From positions 124,001 through 188,000 of the forward strand of contig NZ_CADCST010000077.1 of the NCBI RefSeq assembly GCF_902804485.1: 64,000 nt of DNA. Reading direction: 5' to 3'. A program made the translations under genes and the position numbers. The notes beneath the pieces are model-generated. The model was not told where the DNA came from and made no database searches. It saw nothing but the letters and a program-made list of their open reading frames with translations. This document shows positions 37,901-45,633 of this stretch, piece by piece. Origin of the DNA: Flavobacterium collinsii. Its GTDB lineage: Bacteria; Bacteroidota; Bacteroidia; Flavobacteriales; Flavobacteriaceae. Positions within the stretch are counted from its first letter, which is position 1. Each line of letters opens with the position of its first letter.

Positions 37901-38400
37901 AAACGAACCTGACTTTTGAAAAAATCAACCAACAGCCTGAATTACAAAAATTCAGTAAAGAAACTCTTTCGCTGATTACTGAAATTCAGAAACAATTTGC
38001 AAGTGTTGAAAAAGAAACCAGTGCTTATATCAATGGAGATTTTAATACTGCATTACCCGAGATGTATAATGAGCTTGTATACCACAATTTATTACTGGGT
38101 TCAAAAAATGCAAGAATGGAAGAGGAAAAAACAGTACTGAGTTTCCTTACCGAAAGTCATATCTCGCTTTTCTATACCATCATAAAATGTCAGCCCGCAG
38201 AACTCATAAACAAATTCGAAAAACCATTTACAACTATTACAGGACGTATCGATAGCTTGTTACAAGGTTTTGTAAAAAATCAGTATAAGACCGATCCTAA
38301 GGGAACCTTAAAAAATTTCTTATCCGATCAGAAGGTTTCGTTTAAGGATATCAAATTTATATTGGAGGCAATCGAATCACAATTAAAGAATTTAAACTAG
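34942..38400 (+). CDS. PKD-domain eCIS protein, candidate fibre or baseplate appendage
   Basis: This is a 1152-aa protein. The N-terminal segment (LTEGHLNEIVDYFDDQDRIS, GVGIICGFKVSYSP, TQGSGITTDGDLIQL) is a conserved opening that I associate with Bacteroidota eCIS clusters. Residues about 715-800 form a PKD domain (KYIWDFGDGSEPVA; W758-G763), and a second degenerate one follows near 885-950 (ALFSFTIRNNQLVLANNS). A Tyr-rich stretch (YPYYYGYGYPYEYPRG) lies near 582-597. The C-terminal 130 residues are helical. The Afp13-type fibre slot is filled by this gene, so it may contact target cells; a structural scaffold role is the alternative. Confidence 0.72.
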   Translation: MLVKLSTITTLYRRFTKNQVLTEGHLNEIVDYFDDQDRISRIGLSGVGIICGFKVSYSPVSKDITITQGSGITTDGDLIQLYKSTPNGGKIIDFESKQYTHYKVYDNKKAAYKPYFYDGTKQLDIFELLTAEQQLTESANTYPIYYLKKNTGLEVTDAVVLLYIESYEKDSDLCVSLSCDNQGLEIIGNHKALLVSKTVAAQINSHDKIISKIKFSNLYYKLPELISNRIVLQPEDFSSYYEIKRKFTNGLFRNNVVARLRDGFEILLTALEMPVILDSIKKNLASLYSFDEKNAPPDFQYRYDLLNDLIDTYNEIRLLLSNMDYDFCFPDIKSFPKHLMLGEVQKSGPCFEYRHSFYKSPLLTGQNLSTCNDCLPFDTLNEPGKKDTINEFIVDLEGKEITICYGKNTDLQKLYSLIKRCVQLLANYNVNYTYIKITPSFELGSLGKKAIPFYNNVGDHLIELWDYEKTTIGQQRNNRSYHDNLLNTKWPNEMVSDHNFYRIEGHQGTDYKKALKTIQAIRRQYGLGFNVVVLGVKAYDAKKIVENYTSYYLNKNHGYEHKSGVAPGGTFVMIYIEGEYSQYPYYYGYGYPYEYPRGNSLAGDFEKEGDKKEPGESIVLNPVIADFTLPYLCCDDNFITLSLPMNHICFDETTPYFPFHVTPTGGFVKADVEEDLNGGVTKNQYGEFVFDPKLVSEELIGKPITFTVNNFETNCQITIFRKPKFDFTFVFPKSLHKTGVVVDFSISGENQKDMKYIWDFGDGSEPVATTEAKIQHVYSYEVPAKESYSFQVKVTGENGNCNAQAQHPVTFEVPVVVGIDTRNICRNDLKPHVLTIEPNSKKTVLSGPGVSQNDAGQYIFIGNNVPKDVDHVVILINGKPSNLTITMQNPPVALFSFTIRNNQLVLANNSTDAIKYIWNIDGEMVETDSIEPITRPLSLYKNDVIKVSLSALNKRCGESIDGPKDIRIREKPTENPCLTNAVEFVKKTNLTFEKINQQPELQKFSKETLSLITEIQKQFASVEKETSAYINGDFNTALPEMYNELVYHNLLLGSKNARMEEEKTVLSFLTESHISLFYTIIKCQPAELINKFEKPFTTITGRIDSLLQGFVKNQYKTDPKGTLKNFLSDQKVSFKDIKFILEAIESQLKNLN

Positions 38401-40275
38401 GTGCAAAGTACAGACAGCCATATTATCTCTAAACTGTTTCTTGAGGTCAATACCCATTCTAAAGAAAAGGCGTATTACCTGAAAGATCACCTCGATACGT
38501 TTCTAAAAGAAGAACTCTTTCCTCTTTTAGAAACCTATTTTGATACGCTGGATAAAAAAACACCACTGTACAGCATTCAGATAGAAAAATTAGATCTTAA
38601 TCTTTCTGTAGCTCCCGACCTTAATTTCAACACTGTAAAACTCGAAATAGTAAATCAATGTCAAAAACAAATTGAAGAGCAAATTGAAAAGGGTTTTCCG
38701 GATACAAAACAATACAAATTGATTGACCGCAAGGAAAAAAACAGAGATGAATTCTTCATTTTTCTGGAAACCGGAGCCAATCCCTGGTGGGCAATTTCCA
38801 ATGGCAATGGCAATGAGAATGGCAATAACAATGACAATAGCAATGAGGATGTCAATAACAATAGTAATGAGAATGTCAATGACAATGGCATCTTCAATAG
38901 TACTTATAGTGACATGCTTGGCACAAACGAAGACCATCTATTTAAAAAAATTGCAGTTGATAAAGCTTTTAATTTAAGGCTACGAAAAACATTAGAAACC
39001 CCACAGATAAGAGCCCGTTTCATAAAACAATTATCAGACGAACAGATCTATAACCTACTCCAAAGAACACTTCTTTTAGAAGCAACTGCTTCGGACTCGG
39101 TTTTGGTTTCGGAAATGGTTAAGCAAATCAAACACAATATAAATACTATTGCTTCGGAATCAAAACACGGTTTACAGCAGCGAAATCTGATTTGGGATAT
39201 CGTTTTGTTGCAATTGTTGCAGCATGATGATACTATTATAAAAGAAAAAGTACTGCAGCTGCTTACTTCTTTTGCTCCGGTTCGTCAATACGATTCAAAA
39301 TTTGTTTTGGAACACACTCGCAACTATATATCAGACAAACCCGTTTTAAAAATATTGGCCAGCCTTGACCCTGAAATTCTGAATATAATCGCCCTTCTTA
39401 ATCAAAAAGCTTCCGAAATCCTTCCGAAAAAAAACAAAGAAACATTCCTAAAATCAGATTTTTCAGAAAGTGAACAATCTCCCCTATCCGAAAATAGACC
39501 AGATCCTGACAATCCAAAAAATCCAAAAACTGAAACTGAAACTGAAACCGAAATAAATTCCGTTTTTGGTCCCAACAAAAAAAACGAAATCGAGGAAAGT
39601 TCTAATTCTGCTGTAGTCCCTCAGGAATCCAATACTGAAAAAACAACAGAAATAAATGGCGTTTCCGATCGTAAGGAGAAAGCTCAGAAGAAAACCCAAG
39701 AGAAAGCTAAAGAGGAAGTCAAAGAGACAGAAAACTGGCCCTCTTCTTTATTTCCGGAAGACCAAACAATCCCTGAAATTCCTTCGGTGCACTATGTGAA
39801 TAATGCCGGATTGATATTGGTTCATCCTTTTTTGAAAGCTCTTTTTGAGCATTGCGGTTTACTAAATACAAACCACACGATAAACGATTCCGAAACGGCA
39901 GCACACCTTTTACACTATATCGCCACAGGACGGAAGCAGGATTATGAGTCTGAGATGCTGTTCGAAAAAGTATTGTGCAACATACCTATAAACCAAACCA
40001 TCAACCGAAACATTGTACTCTCGGAAGAATTAAAAAATGAGGGACATAAAATGCTACAGGCGGTTTTATTCAATTGGCCGATTATGAAAAATTCTTCTAT
40101 CGCCTTATTGCAGAACGAATTTTTACAAAGACCCGGCAAAATAATACTTACTGAAGATAATCCTAAAGTCATTATCGAAAGAAAAACACAGGATATCCTC
40201 CTGGAAAAAATGAACTGGAATCTGGGGATTGTAAAACTGGCCTGGAAAGACAAAATAATTTTTGTGGACTGGTAA
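38401..40275 (+). CDS. Contractile injection system tape measure protein (Afp14-like)
   Basis: This is a 624-aa protein with a GTG start immediately after the previous stop (TAG-GTG). The N-terminus (SKLFLEVNTHSKEKAYYLKD, then LETYFDTLDKK) and the C-terminal HYVNNAGLILVHPFLKALF (residues 464-482) are hallmarks of the CIS tape measure family, which sets the particle length. Residues 134-163 are an Asn/Gly repeat encoded by a 6-bp microsatellite, and residues about 370-450 are a Glu/Lys/Thr-rich disordered linker (ETETETEINS). Both low-complexity stretches can vary in length. Confidence 0.86.
   Translation: MQSTDSHIISKLFLEVNTHSKEKAYYLKDHLDTFLKEELFPLLETYFDTLDKKTPLYSIQIEKLDLNLSVAPDLNFNTVKLEIVNQCQKQIEEQIEKGFPDTKQYKLIDRKEKNRDEFFIFLETGANPWWAISNGNGNENGNNNDNSNEDVNNNSNENVNDNGIFNSTYSDMLGTNEDHLFKKIAVDKAFNLRLRKTLETPQIRARFIKQLSDEQIYNLLQRTLLLEATASDSVLVSEMVKQIKHNINTIASESKHGLQQRNLIWDIVLLQLLQHDDTIIKEKVLQLLTSFAPVRQYDSKFVLEHTRNYISDKPVLKILASLDPEILNIIALLNQKASEILPKKNKETFLKSDFSESEQSPLSENRPDPDNPKNPKTETETETEINSVFGPNKKNEIEESSNSAVVPQESNTEKTTEINGVSDRKEKAQKKTQEKAKEEVKETENWPSSLFPEDQTIPEIPSVHYVNNAGLILVHPFLKALFEHCGLLNTNHTINDSETAAHLLHYIATGRKQDYESEMLFEKVLCNIPINQTINRNIVLSEELKNEGHKMLQAVLFNWPIMKNSSIALLQNEFLQRPGKIILTEDNPKVIIERKTQDILLEKMNWNLGIVKLAWKDKIIFVDW
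38800..38889 (+). repeat. Hexanucleotide microsatellite (15 units, AATGGC-like)
   Basis: Ninety base pairs of a degenerate 6-bp unit (AATGGC, AATGAG, AATAAC, AATGAC) encode alternating Asn-X residues 134-163 of the tape measure protein. The reading frame is kept for any whole number of units. Confidence 0.85.
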
Positions 40276-40287
40276 TATTAAAAAAAC

Positions 40288-40875
40288 ATGGAAACCGAAA
40301 AAGAAACATTTCTAAAAGAGGATGAAAAAAATATTTTCTACGAACAGAAACAAGCGCTGAAAAATATTTTTGAAAAACTCGACATGTCAAAAATCGCCTT
40401 TGTAGGCGGAATTGCAGATTATATTAATCTTCGCAGTTATTATGATATGCCTATAAATGATATTGATATTATTTATCAAGATGAAGAGGATTTATTGCCC
40501 ATTAAAGAAAATGACGGTATCACACGCTATTTCACCAGGTTCTATGATCTGGAAGTGGAAGTCCTGGTTTCAGAGTTTAAGATCGATAATAAAGAGGTGC
40601 ATGCAGACTTTTTCAAAAGAGTTTTTTCCAAAATAAGACTGGTTCAGTCTCCTCTTCTGGGTACGATGGTGTGGCATGCTACTTTCAACGAAATGAAAGC
40701 TTTTCACAACAACCAAATACCGTTGATAACCTCAGAGGCAATGGGTCAAAAATACGAATGGAAAAGACTCTACAAACACAGCAAAAAAGCTTCGTTATAC
40801 AATAACGTCTGCTATCTGGAAGAAAAACAGAAGTTTCAAACCTTAAATGATACTTTATGGAAGAACCAAGAATAA
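40288..40875 (+). CDS. Nucleotidyltransferase-fold protein in the eCIS cluster
   Basis: This is a 195-aa soluble protein. The segment IAFVGGIADYINLRSYYDMP then INDIDIIYQDEED (residues 36-68) carries the polymerase-beta-like NTase pattern: G40-G41 near the start and D58-x-D60 about 18 residues later. A later acidic stretch, DLEVEVLVSEF, could supply the third metal ligand. Function could be transfer of a nucleotide to a protein, sugar or small molecule. Its 3' end overlaps the next gene by 19 nt. I do not recognise a named family. The NTase call rests on motif spacing. Confidence 0.6.
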   Translation: METEKETFLKEDEKNIFYEQKQALKNIFEKLDMSKIAFVGGIADYINLRSYYDMPINDIDIIYQDEEDLLPIKENDGITRYFTRFYDLEVEVLVSEFKIDNKEVHADFFKRVFSKIRLVQSPLLGTMVWHATFNEMKAFHNNQIPLITSEAMGQKYEWKRLYKHSKKASLYNNVCYLEEKQKFQTLNDTLWKNQE

Positions 40876-41732
40876 TATACAGCCTGGATGCTTTTCCTCT
40901 GATAAACAACCGCTGGCAAATGGGTAATAAACTCAAAGAGACCATTTACATGACGGCTTTGAGCATTTTATACAGTCATCTTTGGTACAAAGACATCGAA
41001 CTTTATGCTGACGAAACGGCGTATAAATTCCTGTATATGCTGCCCTGCAGAATTACAAAAGTGAATCATGGGCAAAACAAAGAACTCTGGATGAAATCTA
41101 AGATTCATGCTATCGAAAGGCAAACCAAACCCTTTGTTCATCTCGATACCGATGTATTTATAAAAAAGAAAATCAATTTTAATTTTGATACTATTATTCT
41201 CGAACGAAGAGAATGCGGCTACGAAGTACATTATAAAAAACAGATTGATTTTTTCAACCCATATACTAAAAATCTGCCTTACTGGCATTCTGACCTGGGG
41301 CATTCCTATAGCTGTGGTGTACTGGGGTTTAATGATCTTACGCTTCGTAATAAATTTGTAAGTGCCTACTATGATCTGGAAGAAATTTACATCGCACATC
41401 GCGAAGAATTTGAACCCTTAAAACAACAAGGATTTGAACCCTGTATTGTTATAGAACAGTACAATCTGGCCTCTTTATTAGATCACAATACTATTAGCCC
41501 GACCTTACTCTTAAAAGGAAAAAACATAATAGAGCAGAGTAAATATGCCAATGAAATGAGCTACAGCCATCTCTTCGGTCTTAAAAAATACAAAAAAGAC
41601 ATTATAGAAGAAATTGAATATCGCCTGTTTAAAATTTTTCCGTACTGGTATGCACAAATCAAGATCGAATTAGAAAAACATCAGATCATTCAGAAAGAAG
41701 AAAACAGCTCTCCAACGATGTTAGCATCGTAG
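40857..41732 (+). CDS. Glycosyltransferase-like protein (DxD; DUF6734-type)
   Basis: This is a 291-aa soluble protein with a GT-A-like layout. KPFVHLDTDVFIKKKIN contains the DxD metal/nucleotide-sugar motif at D97-T98-D99, and a later WHSDLGHSYSCGVLGFNDL fits the acceptor-side 'N/S-x-G-hhGF' region of such enzymes. Length and features recall DUF6734 proteins. It overlaps the NTase-like gene and precedes the first cargo gene by 78 bp. It may glycosylate a tail component or cargo, or itself be cargo. No eCIS core domain is present in it, so a modifying role is favoured. Confidence 0.65.
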   Translation: MEEPRIIYSLDAFPLINNRWQMGNKLKETIYMTALSILYSHLWYKDIELYADETAYKFLYMLPCRITKVNHGQNKELWMKSKIHAIERQTKPFVHLDTDVFIKKKINFNFDTIILERRECGYEVHYKKQIDFFNPYTKNLPYWHSDLGHSYSCGVLGFNDLTLRNKFVSAYYDLEEIYIAHREEFEPLKQQGFEPCIVIEQYNLASLLDHNTISPTLLLKGKNIIEQSKYANEMSYSHLFGLKKYKKDIIEEIEYRLFKIFPYWYAQIKIELEKHQIIQKEENSSPTMLAS

Positions 41733-41810
41733 TACATCCTATTCAGGAAAATTAATTCTATTGAAGTTAATGCAATTAGTACTTGTTTCAATTAGTAAAA
41801 CAATGAAGTT

Positions 41811-43361
41811 ATGAGAACGCTAGAAAATAAAAAACCAATTACGCACTCCTCCTCTCCTTTTTTTAGTCCTAAAATTCAAAAAAAGCTAAAAACAGGAACA
41901 GCGGGCGATCAGTTTGAGGTGGAAGCAGACCGAGTAGCCGATAAAGTAGTAAACCATAATTCATCCGGAAGCGGTCTTTTGCAATCGAAAGAAAACGTAC
42001 AACAAAAGCCTATTTCGGAAACCATATCTTCTGTACAGAAAAAATCAGATAAAAAAGAAGAAGAAAAACCTGTTCAAAAAAAATCCGATAAGAAAGAAGA
42101 GGAAAATCCCGTTCAGAAGAAATCGGATAAGAAGGAAGAAGAAAAACCGGTACAGAAAAAGTCGGACAAGAAGGAAGAAGAGAAGCCGGTTCAAAAAAAA
42201 TCTGATAAAAAAGAAGAGGAAAAACCTGTTCAGAAGAAATCAGATAAGAAAGAAGAAGAAAAACCGATACAGGCCAAGTGTGACAATTGCGAAAAAGAAG
42301 AAACAGTTCAGTCAAAAGATAAAAAAGAAGAAGATAAAGCCGTTCAGAAAAAAGAACAAAACCCTGATGCTGAAATTAACGATAACGAGCTGGAAGGAAA
42401 ACTAGACCACTCAAAAGGAGGAGGTGCCGGCTTAGACAAAAAAACTAAAGGAGAAATGGAATCGGGCTTTGGAGCTGATTTCAGCGATGTAAAAATTCAC
42501 ACTGATACTAATGCTGTCCAAATGAGCCAGGAATTGGGAGCACAAGCTTTCACCAATGGCAACGATGTCTATTTTAACAAAGGAAAATACAATCCGGATT
42601 CCCGGGAGGGAAAACATTTGCTGGCACATGAATTAACCCATACCATTCAGCAAACCGGAGCTGTACAAAAATCAGTAGATCCTTCTTCAACCGCAGCTGA
42701 AGATTTAGAATCTCCTCGTTTTAAAGGAGATTACAAATTAGAGCAAACGCACGATGATTTAGATTATCTCGCTACCGGAAGTAAGGGAGAGCCCGTACAA
42801 AAAGTACAATCGGGTTTAATGGATTTAGGTTATCAGCTTCCGAAATTTGGTGCTGATGGTGATTTTGGCAGTGAAACACGAGCTGCGGTATTCAAATTTC
42901 AATCCGATAATGGTCTGAGCTACGATGGTATTGTTGGCGTACAAACGATTGGTCGCTTAGATGATATTTATGTTGGAAAAGGCCCAGGCCCAGGCAAAGA
43001 CAAAAAGAAAAAACCACCAAAGAAAAAAGACAAAAAGACCTGCGATATAACGAATACATTTCATTTCTCCTCAGATCCCGTTCACATTGAAACATTAGAA
43101 ACAGATGGTGCTTGTAAATCGTTTTCTATCTCATTAACAACGACAAGAAATAAAGGTGAGAACCCGTGTTCAGGTTACATAGTCGAAATTACTGATTCCG
43201 CAGGGACAAGTTTAATGGGACCAACCTCGTTCAAAATTGGCGGTACAGTTCCGATTAATTTCACCGCCCCAACGGCAGGCAAGTTCAGGATGATCATTGG
43301 AACTCCGGCTTCCTGTGGAGAGAATGCTTTTAAAGGTGTGGGATCAAAACACAGACATTAA
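41811..43361 (+). CDS. eCIS cargo 1: DUF4157 protein with peptidoglycan-binding domain
   Basis: This is a 516-aa protein. Residues 14-45 hold the shared N-terminal motif (SPFFSPKIQKKLKTGTAGDQ, then FEVEADRVADKVV). Residues 75-152 are six 13-aa repeats of VQKKSDKKEEEKP. The eCIS core domain (DUF4157; about 195-280) includes MESGFGADFSDVKIHTD and the zinc motif HELTH (273-277). Next is a PG_binding_1 domain (about 323-385: VQKVQSGLMDLGYQLPKFGA, TRAAVFKFQSDNGLSYDGIV). The last 105 residues form an unrecognised beta-rich domain with Cys pairs after a Lys-rich linker. It could bind or cleave the cell wall. Toxic activity is not shown by sequence. Confidence 0.8.
   Translation: MRTLENKKPITHSSSPFFSPKIQKKLKTGTAGDQFEVEADRVADKVVNHNSSGSGLLQSKENVQQKPISETISSVQKKSDKKEEEKPVQKKSDKKEEENPVQKKSDKKEEEKPVQKKSDKKEEEKPVQKKSDKKEEEKPVQKKSDKKEEEKPIQAKCDNCEKEETVQSKDKKEEDKAVQKKEQNPDAEINDNELEGKLDHSKGGGAGLDKKTKGEMESGFGADFSDVKIHTDTNAVQMSQELGAQAFTNGNDVYFNKGKYNPDSREGKHLLAHELTHTIQQTGAVQKSVDPSSTAAEDLESPRFKGDYKLEQTHDDLDYLATGSKGEPVQKVQSGLMDLGYQLPKFGADGDFGSETRAAVFKFQSDNGLSYDGIVGVQTIGRLDDIYVGKGPGPGKDKKKKPPKKKDKKTCDITNTFHFSSDPVHIETLETDGACKSFSISLTTTRNKGENPCSGYIVEITDSAGTSLMGPTSFKIGGTVPINFTAPTAGKFRMIIGTPASCGENAFKGVGSKHRH
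42033..42266 (+). repeat. Tandem 39-bp repeat, 6 copies, in cargo 1
   Basis: Six consecutive 39-bp units encode VQKKSDKKEEEKP (one reads ENP). Units differ by synonymous changes and the single Lys/Asn change, so copies have diverged since duplication. The following units decay to IQAKCDNCEKEET. Confidence 0.9.
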
Positions 43362-43386
43362 TAAAATCAAGTACTGTTAACGACAC

Positions 43387-45630
43387 ATGGGAGCTTTTAA
43401 CCAAAAATCAAAATCCAATCCTTCGGGACCATCCGCCTTTAATTCAAGGCAGGGTGAGGATTTTTTTGGCGTACAGACCAAACTCAGTATCGGAAAATCG
43501 AATGACAAATATGAAGTTGAAGCCGACAAAGCAGCCGACCAAATCGTTACGCAAAAACAAAATGCCAAATCGGATTCCTTTTTCACCCCCTCACCTGTGG
43601 TTCAAAGAAAATCTTCGGCAGAACGAAGTACGCCTGTTACGCAATTAAAAACGGAACAGGAAGAAACACTTCAAAACAAAACTGAAACTGTTGCCACTGA
43701 AACTCCTAAAGCAGTCGAAAAAAATCCGATTTCAAAACCACTGACTCAGCAGAAAAAAACAGAAGAGGAAGTTCAGACTAAAGAGGAGGAACAGGAAATT
43801 CAAAAAAGTGCCGACACCGAAACAAGTCCAACAAATACGGCATCGCTGGAAAGCAAACTTCAAAGTAGTAAAGGCGGCGGTTCTCCCATGGCCAATACCA
43901 CTCAAAACCAAATGGAATCCGGTTTTGGAGCCAATTTCAGCAAAGTACGAATCCACAATGATTCTAATGCTGTTCAGATGAACAAGGAACTGGGTTCTCA
44001 GGCTTTTGCCAATGGTAATGATGTTTATTTTAATGAAGGGAAATACAATCCGGATTCTCAGGACGGAAAACACCTGTTAGCACATGAACTTACACACACG
44101 ATACAGCAAGGCAATAAACCAAACATTCAAAAACAGAATCCACCAAGCAATTTAGACAGTCTAAACGAAATGCTGGACAGCTGGAATGTTCCTGAAGATG
44201 AAGTCATTTTAATGTGTTCTCAACTTAACAATACTGAAAAAGCAACTGTTTTAGGCAATAGCAGTTACAAAACCCGAATGGCTGCAGCACTAAATGTTGC
44301 CGAAATGATCAGAGCAGTTAATAATCTGGGAGCTCCTCTGAATACAAAACTGGAATGGGTAAATGCCGCCGCTACCTTTGGAACATTTTTCATGGCGTAC
44401 AGCGAAATCAAAGAAATGGTAACCGCCGCCGATCAACCGCAAAGAGATGTTTTAAAAACCGATACATGGAAAAACTTTTTTGTTGGCGTTTGTACTAATG
44501 CCAATATGATTGAAGCTCTCGACGATTTACAATTTGATTTAATAACAAAATTAGTATGGCTTAAAGCGGAAATCTTTTCAGCAAGTTGGTCAATCAACTA
44601 TTCAGACATAAAACACTGGATTACAAGCACCAGCACCAATCAAACCGAAAGAGATGCCCTAAAAGTACGTACCGATGTGGGCATGAATTTCTTTGTAGAC
44701 GTTTGCGACAACATCACTATGATTGAAGCCCTAAACGATCTGCAGTTTGATTTAGCTACTAAATTGACCTGGCTGAACGCCGAAATGTTCATAACCCGAT
44801 TCGAACTCGATTATGCTACTATAAAACCATGGATCATAAATTCCAGTACAGACCAAACTCAAAAAGACGCTTTAAAAACGACTCTCTGGAGAGATTTTTT
44901 TAGCGCGGTTTGTGATAATACGACCATGGTCGAAGCTGTGACCGATCTCAATTTTGACATTGTAACACAATTAGAATGGATTAATTATGAAGGTTCAGAT
45001 TTCATTCCAAAACTTACCTGGCTTCTTAATCACAGTACCGATTATGATGCCATTAGAAATGAAATCTTAAATGCCTCTGCCAGCGAAAGACAAGCTGCAT
45101 TGGCAGATACAAGCATCAGAAGCTTAATCAATTCAAAACTGACAGCTCCTGTTTCTGTTGCTGTTTTCTCCCATCTGCTGCTGAACTCAATGTACTGGAG
45201 AAATCCTCAAAACAATGATTTCTTTGCTTATTTTGTGACCAATGGAGGTTCTGGAACACTTCCGGCTGCTGCCACTATGAATTGCTGGGAAAGTATCATG
45301 TACGCAGCTTATCTGTCTAACAAAATTAACGCTTCATGGATTCAGAATTTTTATAATACTGCTTTTGGTGCCTCTGATCCGAATGTACTAATATGGAGTC
45401 AATTAGGTTGGAACAGCGGTCTGCCTACCTATCCGGGTATGACCCCAACGGTCGGACAGTTAATTTTTTATACCGAATCCGGCAGACCTTACCCGGGGCA
45501 CGTTGCGATGGCAATCGACGGAACCCATGCTATCAGCCTCTGGTCGCAGCCTAATAATGACTTTTTTATACAGCGTGTCAATATTACCGTGTTTTCGGGA
45601 GTAATTCAAATTTCTAATCCCCCTTGGTAA
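43387..45630 (+). CDS. eCIS cargo 2: DUF4157, helical repeats and papain-like domain
   Basis: This is a 747-aa protein. The N-terminal motif EDFFGVQTKLSIGKSNDKYE is followed by VEADKAADQIV. The eCIS core domain starts near M176 (MESGFGANFSKVRIHNDSNA) and has HELTH at 233-237. Residues about 255-600 are four to five helical repeats of about 74 aa (NMIEALDDLQFDLITKLVWL, TMIEALNDLQFDLATKLTWL, TMVEAVTDLNFDIVTQLEWI). The C-terminal domain (about 615-747) has NCWESIMYAAYLS (C633), PGHVAMAIDGTHAI (H705), in NlpC/P60-like order, pointing to a cysteine peptidase or amidase. A lipoprotein gene starts 3 bp later. The target is unknown. Confidence 0.8.
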   Translation: MGAFNQKSKSNPSGPSAFNSRQGEDFFGVQTKLSIGKSNDKYEVEADKAADQIVTQKQNAKSDSFFTPSPVVQRKSSAERSTPVTQLKTEQEETLQNKTETVATETPKAVEKNPISKPLTQQKKTEEEVQTKEEEQEIQKSADTETSPTNTASLESKLQSSKGGGSPMANTTQNQMESGFGANFSKVRIHNDSNAVQMNKELGSQAFANGNDVYFNEGKYNPDSQDGKHLLAHELTHTIQQGNKPNIQKQNPPSNLDSLNEMLDSWNVPEDEVILMCSQLNNTEKATVLGNSSYKTRMAAALNVAEMIRAVNNLGAPLNTKLEWVNAAATFGTFFMAYSEIKEMVTAADQPQRDVLKTDTWKNFFVGVCTNANMIEALDDLQFDLITKLVWLKAEIFSASWSINYSDIKHWITSTSTNQTERDALKVRTDVGMNFFVDVCDNITMIEALNDLQFDLATKLTWLNAEMFITRFELDYATIKPWIINSSTDQTQKDALKTTLWRDFFSAVCDNTTMVEAVTDLNFDIVTQLEWINYEGSDFIPKLTWLLNHSTDYDAIRNEILNASASERQAALADTSIRSLINSKLTAPVSVAVFSHLLLNSMYWRNPQNNDFFAYFVTNGGSGTLPAAATMNCWESIMYAAYLSNKINASWIQNFYNTAFGASDPNVLIWSQLGWNSGLPTYPGMTPTVGQLIFYTESGRPYPGHVAMAIDGTHAISLWSQPNNDFFIQRVNITVFSGVIQISNPPW

Positions 45631-45633
45631 ATT

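Noticed and set aside
38590-38977. Several open frames on both strands over the Asn-rich repeat
   Set aside because: They result from the 6-bp microsatellite in the tape measure gene and have low-complexity products.
40857-41732. Glycosyltransferase-like protein as a TcdA-type toxin cargo
   Set aside because: It lacks the N-terminal motif and DUF4157 domain of the three cargos, and overlaps an NTase-like gene, so an enzyme acting on the particle is preferred; not excluded.
42033-42266. Possible CRISPR-like array
   Set aside because: The 39-bp units abut without spacers and encode a protein repeat in the frame of cargo 1.
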